From assembly GCA_022393335.1 (NCBI GenBank), contig JAJEKB010001307.1, positions 1 to 64,000 of the forward strand: a DNA stretch of 64,000 bases, read 5' to 3'. The stretch is from Macrotrachela quadricornifera. Lineage: Eukaryota; Rotifera; Eurotatoria; Philodinida; Philodinidae. The position numbers and the translations under genes were made by a program. Of this stretch, positions 1 to 11,726 are shown piece by piece. Positions within the stretch are counted from its first letter, which is position 1. Every line of letters starts with the position of its first letter. The notes under the pieces are model-generated. The model did not search any database and was not told where the DNA came from. It saw only the letters and a list, made by a program, of their open reading frames with translations.

Positions 1-596
1 TTTTGTCTTTCAAAATAAGTCTGTATTTTTCTTGTTATATTTGACTTAGTTAATATAATGTTAACATGAATTGCTCTCATCGTTTGTTACATATGTTGAT
101 ATTAAATACTTATACTCAATAGAACGAAAAAAGAGCATGCTTTTGGTGAGAATCGAACCACATGTATAATAAAATTCAACTTGAAATAAAAAGAAAAATA
201 ACTCAATGTTAATATTGTGCATCTTTCAATTCTAATGAAATGTGCCATTGTCAGATAATGATCGATTGTATAATGATATTAATTGCAAATATCTCTGAAA
301 TTCTTCTTTTTTTTTTAATTTTAATTTTGACATTTATATTAACGATGATATGTATGGCAACGAATTTCATTTAATTATACAAATGAAAATATAGTTTTAA
401 AAAGAAATAAAGTAAATCAAAAATAATTCTTTATTTCGACAGAACTTTTTTCTTGAATAATATGTTAATAGATATCGCGGTTTTCTTTTTGTTGATACAA
501 AGACATATTCGATACTTTTGTCTTATCTTGAGGTGTGCTTTGAAATGCATTTTTTTCTTATATTATATCGACAATTTCTTTAAATAAAACTCGAAT
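1..596. other. Intergenic, no gene seen
   Basis: AT-rich sequence upstream of the GH3 gene. I see no convincing reading frame or RNA gene on either strand. A run near 145-160 resembles a tRNA T-arm on the minus strand, but no acceptor, D or anticodon arm can be built around it. Confidence 0.5.
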
Positions 597-3005
597 ATGA
601 ATTTAATTTTTATACTATTTTCTATTGTAATAATCTGTATTAATGGTCAATCAAGTCATTTTCCTGATTGTAAATCGGGTCCATTATCATCATTTCCTAT
701 TTGTAATCAATCGTTACCATCTCGACAACGAGCAGCTGATTTAATAAGTCGTATGACAACAATAGAAAAAATTTCTCAAATGATTACAACAGCTGATACA
801 ATACCTCGTCTTGGTCTTCCTAAATATGAATGGTGGTCAGAAGCTCTTCATGGTCTTGCTTATTCTCCAGGTGTTTTTTTTGGTGGTGATTTACCGGCAG
901 CTAGTTCATTTCCTATGCCAATTAATCTTGGTGCAACATTTAATATGAGTCTTGTTCATCATATAGCAAGTATTATTTCAACTGAAGCACGAGCTTTTAA
1001 TAATGAAAATCAAGCTGGTCTAACTTTTTTTACACCAAATATAAATATTTTTCGAGATCCACGATGGGGACGTGGACAAGAAACACCTGGTGAAGATCCA
1101 TTTTTAACATCTCAATATGTATATGCACTTATTCAAGGTTTACAACGTGGTGATGATGAACGTTATTTAAAAATAGCTGCTAATTGTAAACATTTTGATG
1201 CTTATGATTTAGAAGATTGGAATGGTATAGATCGACATCATTTTAATGCTATAGTAACTGATCAAGATTTAGTTGAAACATATTTACCACCATTTAAAAC
1301 TTGTATTAATGATGCACAAGTTGCTAGTATTATGTGTAGTTATAATTCAATTAATGGAATACCAGCATGTGCTCATCAATTTTTATTAGAAACAATTGCA
1401 AGGTATACAAGAATTTTTAAATAATCAAAAAAATAAAAATAAAAAATTTATTTGAATTTCTTTTTATTTAGAGAATCTTTTCATTTAAATGGATTTGTTG
1501 TTAGTGATTGTGGTGCTATTTCAAATATTTTATATTCACATCATTATACAAAAACTGTAGAAGATACAGTTGCTGTAGCTTTACATGCTGGTACTGATCT
1601 TGAATGTGGAGTTTTTTATTTATTTCATTTAAATGATGCATTAAAAAGTAAAAAAATAATTGAAAATGATATTGATCAAGCATTAATGCGTACATATGAT
1701 GTTCTTATACGACTTGGATGGTTTGATCCACCAGAACAACAACTTTATCGATATTTAAATAAAAGTCATGTTGATACATTAGAAGCAAGACAATTATCAT
1801 TAATTAGTGCACAAGAAAGTATTGTTTTATTGAAGAATATTAATAAAACATTACCATTGAATATGGATCAATTAATAAATAAGAAAATTGCATTGATTGG
1901 ACCAACAGCAGATGCAACAGTAACAATGCAAGGAATTTATCATGGACGAGCTCCATTTCTTATTGATCCTGTAACAGGTTTTAAAAACATAACAGCAGGT
2001 TTAAAAAGATTTATATATTAAACAAAAAAAAACTTCTTGTTATATCTTTTTTCTTTCATATTATTATTAGGAAAATCTATCGATATTGAATATGCTCGTG
2101 GTTGTGGAATATCAACACAGGATGAAAAAGATTTTACTGCAGCAATTAAATTAGCTCAATCATCAGATATTGTTTTTTTCTTTGGTGGAATTGATCATAC
2201 AATTGAACGTGAAGGTACTGATCGTAAATCAATTACTTTACCAAATGTTCAACTTTCTTTAATTCAACAACTTGAAAAAGTAACTCATTCATCAATTCAT
2301 ATTGTAATTATGTCTGGAAGTGGACTTGATCTATCGTATATTCGAGATTCAATACAATGTGCAAGTCTTACTTGGATGGGTTATCCAGGACAATCAGGTG
2401 GACTTGCATTAGCTACGGTTATTTTTGGTCAATATAATCCAGCTGGTCGTTTACCTATAACATTTTATCCAGAATCATATATCAATGAAGTGAGTATGTT
2501 TGATATGCAAATGCGACCATCATCAACAAATCCCGGTCGAACATATAAATTTTATACTGGTAAAGCAGTATATGAATTTGGATATGGTTTATCTTATACT
2601 AAATTTAATTATACATGGAATAATGATAGATTTATTTCATCGTATTCTATACAATCTCTAATGAAAAATGATTATAATAAAGATCGGGAAATTATTTCTT
2701 TAATTCGTATTAATGTAACAAATATTGGAGAAATGGATGGTGATGATGTTGTTTTAGCTTTTGTTACACCACCAAATACGATTAAAGATCAAATTGTACC
2801 ATTTAAACAATTATTCGGTTTTGAACGTGTTCATTTAGCAATAAATGAAACGAAAGAAATATTTTTTCCTTTTACTATTGGAGCTATTTTAAATGTCGCA
2901 CAAAATGCATCCAAATGGCTTCATCCTGGTTTGTATCATATTACTATAGATCAACAACGAATGTTTTCAATTGAACTAAAAGGAAAATCAACTCAATGGA
3001 CTTGA
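597..3005 (+). CDS. Secreted GH3 beta-xylosidase-like glycoside hydrolase, 3 exons
   Basis: Exons 597-1402, 1472-1998 and 2071-3005 join in frame to a 755-residue protein. The family removes terminal beta-linked xylose (or glucose/arabinose) from plant or fungal polysaccharides. Visible: a signal peptide (residues 1-17, hydrophobic, ending near CINGQ); the GH3 N-terminal barrel with WWSEALHGLAYSPG, FRDPRWGRGQETPGEDP and KHFDAYDLEDW; the nucleophile Asp281 in GFVVSDCGAI; the second GH3 domain with GIDHTIEREGTDR, where Glu490 or Glu492 should be the acid/base; and a C-terminal Fn3-like domain from about VYEFGYGLSYTKF. Length matches plant and fungal beta-xylosidases (about 750-800). The introns are 68 and 72 bp. 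The motifs are closer to plant/fungal xylosidases than to bacterial beta-glucosidases, so horizontal origin is plausible, followed by intron gain. Exact substrate is not determined. An AATAAA lies near 3239. Confidence 0.93.
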
Positions 3006-4140
3006 TATAATTTCAGACAAAAAAAATTTATATTCTATATTTTCTTATTATTATTTATAAATTTTTTTTTTATTTGACCTACTTAGAAAACAGATTTGCA
3101 AATGCTGTTTTTTTTATTCAACTGTTTTTATTATTCATATTTGAAGAGTTTCTACGACGTACGCAACAAGAAATCGAAGTGAGACACTATAGATGTGTCA
3201 TAATTAGAAGTATCTGAATATTTTCGTTTCTATGACAGAAATAAAGTAAATATATATGACAATATGTAAGATTTCATTTTCATTTTTGATCTAATTCTTT
3301 TTTCTTTTGTGCATGATGTTTATTCAAAAAAGAACTAAAGGTATGGCTTAATATTACTAATAAATAGTATGATCTTTTAAACAAAGATTATTTGTAAAAA
3401 TTAATATAATATTATCACTTAATTCGACAGTTAATCAATATATCTGTTAAGAAAATGAAAAGTTTTTCATCAGAGAGCACAAACTATAAACAAACTTAAT
3501 AAAATCGTCAAAATTATTGTTATTTGAAAATTGATCATTATTAAGAACCGCTAATAAAAACATTTTGTCTGATATATTATAGTATTAATAAGTTTCTCAT
3601 TTGTTTCTTTTTAAAGACTATCAAATAAAATGACATGGCACAAGCATGATTATTTCCTTGGACATATTTCAGAATAAGAGAAAGATGTAAAAGTTTTTCT
3701 CTGATTTTCAATTAATATTTTGTCTAAATGTCGACAACAACCTAATAAAGTGACATGTTTTTTTATGTTAAATGTATAGTAAGATTACTTTTGACATAGA
3801 CCAATTTTCAAGAAAATTTACCTTGACAGATTAAATATTGACAGCACGGCGCTAACAACAATTATCATTGGCAGTCGTTTATGTGAATAAAAGGACATTA
3901 TGATACGTTCACTAGAACCACATTCAGAAACCTGTATTTTCGTTACTTCATATTTTCTTCGATACGAAGAATATTTCTTTTATATGAATGAATGGATGTG
4001 GCAAAAGCGTATAATTTTTGAAATTTAACTCTGAGTTATGTTTATTTTATTTCGAATATATGTATTATAATAAGCAATAGTAAAAATATTTATTCAAGCT
4101 GCTTTTGTGATAGACATAGAACATGATAAATTTTTGATAT
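3006..4140. other. Intergenic between GH3 and Gly/Pro-rich gene
   Basis: AT-rich spacer containing the 3' flanks of two convergent genes. No supported gene was seen on either strand. Confidence 0.5.
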
Positions 4141-4659
4141 CTACATTCCCAAAAATGAATGTCTTTTACGACGACCACTGCCGCCTGGTCGGCCACCGCT
4201 GCTTCCTCCATTTGGTGGACGTTGTGCATTATTACCACTTCCTCCAGTTTGTGGAGGTCCTGGACGATTTCCATTACCGCTTCCTCCAGTTTGTGGAGGG
4301 CCTGGACGATGTTCACCATCTATTGGAGGTCCCATGGTAAAAGTACCATTACCTCGTGTTGGTCGTGGAGGATGTGTAAAATTACCTTGTGGGAATCCTG
4401 TAGGATGTGTAAAATTGCCTTGTGGAAATCCTGTGGGATGTGTAAAATTTCCATGTGGAGGTCTTGGTGGAGGACCACCACCACCACCACCACCACCACC
4501 TTGTGGTGGTTTACCATTACCATTTTGATTGCCATTGGATGGTGCTGAAAGAACAGTTACAAAAAGAACCAACTAGAATAAAATAATAAATTAAATAAGA
4601 CTTTTAAAAAAAACTAAAAGAAGAATTTTTACCAGAGATATTGCGATAACCAACTTCAT
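4141..4659 (-). CDS. Secreted Gly/Pro-rich repeat protein with C-terminal basic cleavage site
   Basis: Exon 1 is 4659-4633 (9 codons) and exon 2 is 4572-4141, separated by a 60-bp GT-AG intron; the product is 152 residues. The spliced N-terminus MKLVIAISLLVLFVTVLSAP is a typical signal peptide, which only appears once the first exon is added. The mature part is low-complexity: a poly-Gly stretch, three GNFTHP units (about 11 residues each, with NFT glycosylation sequons), two RPGPPQTGGSGN units, then GRPGGSGRRKRHSFLGM at the C-terminus. The RRKR tetrabasic site would release a six-residue tail. No catalytic domain is present. It may be a structural or mucus/cuticle-like secreted protein, or less likely a peptide precursor. 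A TATA box sits about 70 bp upstream of the start. Antisense open frames here arise from the repeats. Confidence 0.75.
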
Positions 4660-4725
4660 ATTAATTATTACTGATGTTCTGTTCGTTATTGGCAAAAATG
4701 TTCTCGTCTTATCGAAAAAGCCGTG

Positions 4726-4733
4726 CTTTTATA
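4726..4733 (-). promoter_or_regulatory. TATA box of the Gly/Pro-rich gene
   Basis: TATAAAAG on the minus strand, 67 bp upstream of the ATG at 4659. That position allows a 5' UTR of about 40 bases, which suggests this gene has its own focused promoter. Confidence 0.55.
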
Positions 4734-6145
4734 CTTCTTGTGATTGGTGAAACAACAACTTTGTGTACATGATTTCATCGCCTACGTACTGACATGTCAA
4801 TGTACTTTTTTCTTTTCTGTTTTTTTTCTTTCATTCAATATGTTTCATAATAAGTTTGGATCATGTACTTTAATACAAACTTATTTTCATGCTGTTAATG
4901 GAAGAATGGATACTGTATATAACTGGCTTAATTTTTAGATGCGACTGTATGTTCCAGGTATGATATTGAATCACCCAATTCTTGAAAACAACCATTTAGA
5001 ATAGAAATTGAGATTTTTCTCCTTAGTATATGTCTATACAAATCAATAGGATGTAGGCGGTATTCAAAAGTACAAACTTGAAGAGAAAATTACATCAAAC
5101 AAAATGGTAGGCGTAGAAGCTAATACAATTGTAAGGCTGCATTACAATACTATATATGAATGTTATGAAATATATTTATTCTGTTTTAATATTTCAAGAC
5201 AATGAATTTTTGTGATATTTTCCATATTGATAAGATGTAAAATTTTTTATATTAGGCATTCTACTATATAGAACATAGATCTTCATTTAGATTTTTCCGT
5301 TAAACATAGTATTTTCTTAAATACTATGTAAGAGATATTTAATCTGTAAATTTTCTTTATTCCTTCAAACAATTGGTATTAATTGTAGTGGCAAACAGAT
5401 AATATCCTATTGTTATGAATCTTTTCTTACAAGATTTAATTTCTATAAATATAAATAAGTTCATTAAAATTGTTATTATCAATAGAACAATTGAATTAAT
5501 ATTAGATGTTAAACTTAAAACAAATTCTACTAATTATCTATTATCGACATTATAATTCATATTTATAAAATCTCAACTGATAATAAGAGATTTTCGCATC
5601 GTAAGTCATTACATAACAGTTGAATGAATACATATTTTCTTCTAATTTAGTGTTTTTAACACAAATAATTTTCATATTCAACTATTCTTGTATAAATCAT
5701 ATATATATATACACTGATGCATATTTAGTTGAAAGAAAGAAAATATATATTATATGAATGAAAATAATGAATAAATGAACCATTTATTAATTGAAGGTTA
5801 TATGATAAGCAAACTACATAATCATACAAACATTTATTGATAATAAAACAAAAGAATTGGAAGTTTTTTTATATTCATCATGAATAATAAAAGTTCTTGA
5901 ATATAGTATTTTCAACCAACTTGATCCGTTTGAAATGGAATATTAAATATATTGGAATGAATGTGATAAGGCCAAACTATTATACATGCCTTTTTCCTAA
6001 TGATCATTATTAAATTTTCATGTTAGTTATCAAAAAGTTGATTGCTGTTTTCTTAAAATTTTTTCGTTGAATTCATTATCAAAACAAAATGTGTATATAC
6101 CTTCAACATCATAATCAATGTTATTCAAAAACCTTATGATCGTAT

Positions 6146-6501
6146 ATACAGAATGCAAAAATAATATTATTCAAGGTAGGTGTCTCTATAATTTCAAATA
6201 GAAGACATTATGGATTTTACATCAAATAAAAGTTCATCAAAAATGAAGTTTACTGGTACTAAATAATGAAGGTTATGAAAACATATAAATCAATGGTACC
6301 TTAATTTTCTACCCCAAAAAATGTATAAAACATCTGAAAACTTCTTAAGCTCGATATGAAAATGTTTTCATAACCTTCACTATTTGGTACCAACGAACCC
6401 TATTTTTGATGAGCTTTCATTTGATATAACAATCATTATATATTCTATTTTAAATTATAGCGGTACGTTACCTTGAATAGTATTATTTTTCATTCTGTAC
6501 A
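6146..6501. repeat. Imperfect inverted repeat, MITE-like, about 356 bp
   Basis: The left arm (about 6146-6290) and right arm (about 6360-6501) are reverse complements with scattered mismatches. Examples: ATAATATTATTCAAGGTA at 6161 against TACCTTGAATAGTATTAT near 6470, and GAAGGTTATGAAAACAT near 6268 against ATGTTTTCATAACCTTC near 6362. About 70 bp of non-paired loop separates the arms. No coding capacity is seen. It is probably a decayed foldback or MITE element; RNA from it would fold into a long hairpin. Confidence 0.7.
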
Positions 6502-7417
6502 TCTCTAATTAACAGTAATTGGCGACAGCCTTAATATAATCGAAGAATAAGTTGACATGTCTGCAATTATTTGTCATAATCGAATTAACACATATTAAAA
6601 AGTCTCTAAATACCGTACATCTACAGATCATTTTTCTTGTTTATGTATTACAAATAGGATTAGTGCAAGTAACCATGGATAATGACTATTGTGTCTGTAA
6701 TTCCTTTTTATCAATTGTACCTAAAAAACAAAAGTTTTATTAAAGTGAAAGAACAGATGAACCATAGACTGATTGAAAGTTCCTATTCACTCTGAAATAT
6801 TGTATACATTAAAACTAAAGAAATAGTTTGTTTGCTGTAGATAAATCTTATTTTATTTTTCCAATGAATACTATGTCTACAGTATTTAAGAAGATTAATG
6901 ATAAAACCTAAATTGATGACTGTTGAAATGTGGACCTTGAAACAAAGAGAAACAACTTATAAGATCAGACAACATGGCAACAAAAGAAAAGAGATTAATA
7001 TAACTAATTTGCTTGAGAAAATTCAGACATTATTTAACCATTCAATTTTACAACAAATAATTAGGAAGAATAAAATCTTTTTTTTCTATTTAAAATTAAC
7101 GAATCATTTTTTCTTTAGAGAATTATATATCTATTATAACACCGTAAACAATATATCAACATGACATTTTCCGTTCAAAGAAGAACAAACTATTCTCGTT
7201 AACATTTTTTTTTCTTTTATAGAAAATTGATGTATTCATCACTTGCCTACTCATATTCTTAGCAGATATAATTTGATGCATAGGATATAATCAACATACA
7301 TTGATTCATAGAAGACAAACTACTGAGCTTATCTATTTGTATATACAGAAGAAAAAAACCTTCAGTTACTATTCATTCTAACTTTTACTAAATCGTATAA
7401 ATATTTTATACTAAACT

Positions 7418-7751
7418 ATGAAATTCTCATATCAATATTTATTTATCCTATTTATTTTAATCATTTATCTTCAATCAACTACAGTATATGTTAATATTGT
7501 TCTTTTTTAATAATAATTTAATTTTAATTTTTTTTTTAATATAGACATATCCTTCATCGTATATCCAAGGACAACGTGCTTTTCTTCTTTGTCAATTTTC
7601 TGCAGTTTCATGTAAACGTAGTTTATCAAATATAGATGAAAATGAAAAATTATTCAAGATGGATATTAATAATTATCTTCAAATGTGTATGATTTATAAT
7701 AAACCTTTACGAAGTTGTCTTAATCAATTTATACATTATAAAATGAAATAA
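7418..7751 (+). CDS. Small secreted four-cysteine protein, 2 exons
   Basis: Exon 1 is 7418-7483 (22 codons, phase 0), followed by a 61-bp GT-AG intron; exon 2 is 7545-7751. The product is 90 residues. The first exon encodes a signal peptide (MKFSYQYLFILFILIIYLQS). Exon 2 encodes a mature chain with four cysteines, in FLLCQ, VSCKR, LQMCM and RSCLN, enough for two disulfides. An AATAAA lies nine bases after the stop (7760-7765). I do not recognise the family. The spliced signal peptide, clean frame, intron and nearby poly(A) signal support a real gene. Confidence 0.72.
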
Positions 7752-10318
7752 ATCAATTCAATAAATTTATCATTTTATTGATCTTCACCTTGTTTTTTAA
7801 ATATAGATGGCATAGATAGAAATTAATATATTTATATTTTGATCAAATTTAAATAAAATCAGATCTATGAAAAGCAGAGAAATGTTGACAAATTCTGATT
7901 TTTTTTTTTATTGAAATAAAATAATAATTTTAAGTAATACTGAAATGAATTTATTTGTTTTACTTATGATATGTTTATTCTAAATGTATAACATTACGAT
8001 CTCCAAACATTGTAAAGATCATTTACTTTAGATACAAAAAACTAATATTTATTTTGTAGGTTTATGTTCTATTCACAAATGAACATATCTAGAGAAAAAT
8101 ATTTAATGTAGTTTTTGATAACTTATATTTAAATTTGAAATAGAAAATTAGGACGTTTCACATTTGTATCCCCATGTGTAGTAATTAGTAGTTTTTATTT
8201 TTCTAATGAGCAGAAAAAGGATGAGATAATAATTATAATTTAATATTTATTATTAAATAAAACTTTACGAGTACTTCAATTTTAAGTGCTATGTTATTTG
8301 ACATATTTCTACTAATATCTTGTATTTTATGGTTGCATAATAAAAATGCCAGATTGTATCGGCTCCTGCGATACTTATGCTGTTAAAAAGAAATTTTACA
8401 AATACAATATTTTTGAAACTAAACATTGGTATATACGTTGAAAATATAATTTTATAATCGTACTCACATAGAATATAATCAGATTTTTTTGTTGTTTAAC
8501 TAATATAATTGCAAAATATGCGATATTCCATAAAGAATTTTACTGCTAGTATTTTCTTCTTTATTATCTTTCTGATTACAAAACCTTTTTATCAAAAGAT
8601 CATGTTTCAATTTTTCTGCAAAAGTATATATAAAAAAAAACAAAATCTTCTTCAAGATATATTTCCCTATACTTTCTCGAGCATTTATGCATAGGTAGAA
8701 TAAAAATAAATTTTTCAACAGTAAAATCATATACAAAATTGAACTCAATACTCAAACATCATTTATTGAATAAATGACCAAAAAATGAGCAATTTTGTTA
8801 ATAGTTGTAAAGTTCCATAAATCGACCAAAATACTATAAATTTAGCATCGAAATGCTCGTCTCAATATGCTCTTTCTATTGACATAAAACTGAAGAGGGT
8901 TTAAAAGGGACGGATTCGTGGTCTTATGCACCATCATCCTTTATTTTTCTACATGAGACTCAATCGTTAAACAAATTTACATTTTTCTAATCAAGTTGAT
9001 TGAGAATAATTTCTATCTTACATAATTTGATCATGCATTAATAAGGTATTTGGGGGTATATGTACAATTCGATTCAAGACACTAATTTTTATTTTGCAAG
9101 TTATACATGTAGGATGAGTATCAGTTGTGGAACTTTTTGCCTATTCTGATTAAATTTTGCAGATATAATTCAAACATTTGTGCGATTATTTCAAAATAAA
9201 ATTTAAAGCTGAATATGACGCTGCAATGAGTTTATGATAGTTGTTTCATTTCTGAATATATTCCCTAGAGTAAAAGGATAGGGTCTGGAAATTGAAATTC
9301 TCCTATGTATACCCGTCGGTAACGCGGTCAAAATGGCCACTCTGATAACTAAGGTTCAAATGACTACCTGATAGCCATAGTATGCATAATTAAACGAAAA
9401 TATGATCATTTCGACCATTCGGTGTTTATTGTATATATATAAATGAATATTTGATGGTTATGCTAAAACCAGCTGTCTCTTGAGGATGATTTGAATCAGC
9501 GTGAAAGCAAATTATGAAGAGCAGTTTATAGTCATTACAACTGAAAAATAAACTACTCAGTCTATGTTTTAGAAAAAAAATCAAATAAAATGACGAGTAT
9601 TACTCAATTACCAGTGTGATTGAATTACTTTTTATAATGTATAGATGAACAAGTCATGGATCAATAAATTGAAGTTTGATAAGTGAATTTGAACACACCG
9701 ATTTATAATAAAGAGAAATTATTTTCTTTAAATAAATTGTGATGCCAATTGTTTTTGAGCGCAAATAATCCGAATATAAATTAATAATGAAAAAACCACG
9801 TTGTTATAACATACAATAACGTCATAATTATTAGAATAATGAATGTGAACAACAAAACGAATATAAAGTAATCTTAATATCAATACAGTTTGAACAAAAA
9901 GAAAATAATTCAATGGTATTATTTAAAGAATATGGTTTTTATGATAATAATATAACATGTTCAGACTCACCAATTAAATGTTAACTTATTGATAAATTAC
10001 TGCTATATTTATATAGCCTTGAACAATAATTTAATTACATTAATTGATTTAACAATTATATCATTTTTAACTGATACTGATCGATTACTGCAAATTGCAA
10101 TAACTAGATGATATTCTTTAAAACGATCTCTAAATTTTTATTTTCAAAATCATATTCTTAAATATTTCGTGTTACTTATCTAACTATTTCTAGTAAAAGT
10201 TTTTATAATCTATATTTTTCTGTGTGTACTATAGACTGGAAATATCGATTAAGCTCTATGGTTTGACCATGTTCAAGTAAATAAAGATTTTCCTCTTGAT
10301 AATTTACTAATTTCATAG
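7752..10318. other. Long intergenic region
   Basis: AT-rich, with somewhat higher GC around 8850-9420. Both strands were read for signal peptides and spliced frames. The overlapping opposite-strand frames at 8500-8748 and the frame at 9728-9913 are low-complexity and not supported. Confidence 0.45.
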
Positions 10319-10636
10319 ATATAGTCAATCAGAAGTATGGCAACACATATGGTTCGTGCATAGGTGAACCATCGAAGCCATTAGAGACTGATATTGTGAT
10401 AATAATGATAGTTTGTACTGTAATTCCTATAATGATTATTGTCACGTATGCTATTTGTTGTGGAATATATATATACGAAATCGTATGAAATCACGAGTTA
10501 TGCGACAAACACAAAGTATTACTACTCAAAGACAGCCACCGAATATCCTATGCAAGAAACATATCCATCTACGTATGATTATGTTGGAAAAGAAATACAG
10601 TATTATATCGAATTAATAAACAAACTTGCATTGTAA
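10319..10636 (+). CDS. Possible small one-TM protein, 5' end uncertain
   Basis: An open stretch from an acceptor-like TTTCATAG near 10317 encodes an ectodomain-like segment with one cysteine, then a strong transmembrane helix (IVIIMIVCTVIPIMIIVTYA, then ICCGIYIY). It ends at a donor (GTATGA, 10483). A 49-bp intron to 10531 joins it in phase 0 to 10532-10636, a Tyr-rich tail with a PSTYDYVGKEIQYY segment and a stop. If translation starts at the internal ATG at 10405, the product is about 61 residues. I found no upstream exon with the right phase, and the region stays open in other frames, so a decayed gene is an alternative. Family unknown. Confidence 0.38.
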
Positions 10637-11726
10637 TTGGGTTGTTTTAAAATTATTTTGAATAAAAAAGTTACCATATACCTTATTAATATATTATAAA
10701 ATATGTCAGACAAAAAATACAATCAATCAACTTGAGTAGAAAGATGTAAATTTGTTTAATAATTAAGTCTTATGTAGAAAAGATAAATTTCTAAAAACCA
10801 TCAAATAATATCGTCGTTAAGAAGAAAGTTATAAACTTCAATACTATAGAGTTCTAAGAAATATCCAGCATTCTCTGAAAATAATCATAACCAATAAAGC
10901 TCTTTTAAAACTTGATCGAATGATCGCTTTTTCTATTAGTCACTCATATTACAGAAAGTATTTTTTATTCACTTTGATCTTTAACCTTTGATCAGGTAAG
11001 AAACACTCACACTTTCGGTATTATACATATGTCGATTAAATATAATGATTAATTATGACGCGATAAATAAAAATGTTACACATGTCATTCAGTTATTGAA
11101 AATAAAGGACGACAAATATAAGGATCATTTAATCAGTACGATTTACATTAATCGATTAGTAATGATCAAAAAATGACTATTAGCGTTAAACTATTTAGTA
11201 TGGTTCGATTATTATTCAATGTTATATCAACAAACAAGTGGCTTATAAATAAATTCGAATTTTATAAGTATATATGAAAATAAAATAATTGTCAAAAGTC
11301 TTATTGTTATTCAAAATACTATTGAATTTCATAATTAAATATGAAAACACTTTATTTAAAAGACAAACAATAGAATGATCATATACATAATAGTCCACCA
11401 TACCTAATGCAAATGATTTTCATATTTGCATAGTATGTTTTTTCATGGTTGAATAGTGTTATTAATACACATAGAAGAAAATGCTTATCATGACGCAGTT
11501 TGAGCTCGAAATAAGAATGATATCAAATAATTTTAAAAAAATAACTTTTGTTTATCATAACTTTATGTTCAAACTCACTTATAAAATTCAAATTTATTAA
11601 TAAAAGATCTACTCATTTAGACGATATTAAATGATAATCTAATCACAATAGAGTATTAAGCAAGAATTATCATTTTTAACCAATACTAATCGATTATTTA
11701 TTACTCTGCTTTTTTTTATTATTTAT
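10637..11726. other. Intergenic, no gene seen
   Basis: AT-rich spacer between the possible small TM gene and the 3' end of the Kir channel gene. No supported frame on either strand. Confidence 0.5.

Larger units (their letters stand above)
4660..7417. other. Long intergenic region
   Basis: It holds the TATA box near 4730 and an imperfect inverted repeat at 6146-6501. Open frames near 4744-4938, 6552-6743 and 6898-7164 are short, AT-biased and show no domain, signal peptide or splice context. I do not call them genes. Confidence 0.45.

Noticed and set aside
140..165. tRNA T-arm-like sequence (GGTTCGATTCTCACC on the minus strand)
   Set aside because: No D arm, anticodon arm or acceptor stem could be formed in the flanking sequence.
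4107..4548. Several overlapping frames on both strands across the Gly/Pro-rich gene
   Set aside because: They are shadows of the repeat sequence; only the 4659-4141 spliced frame has a signal peptide and intron.
6898..7164. Plus-strand frame of 88 residues, hydrophilic start
   Set aside because: Second half is homopolymer-driven, with no domain, signal peptide or splice support.
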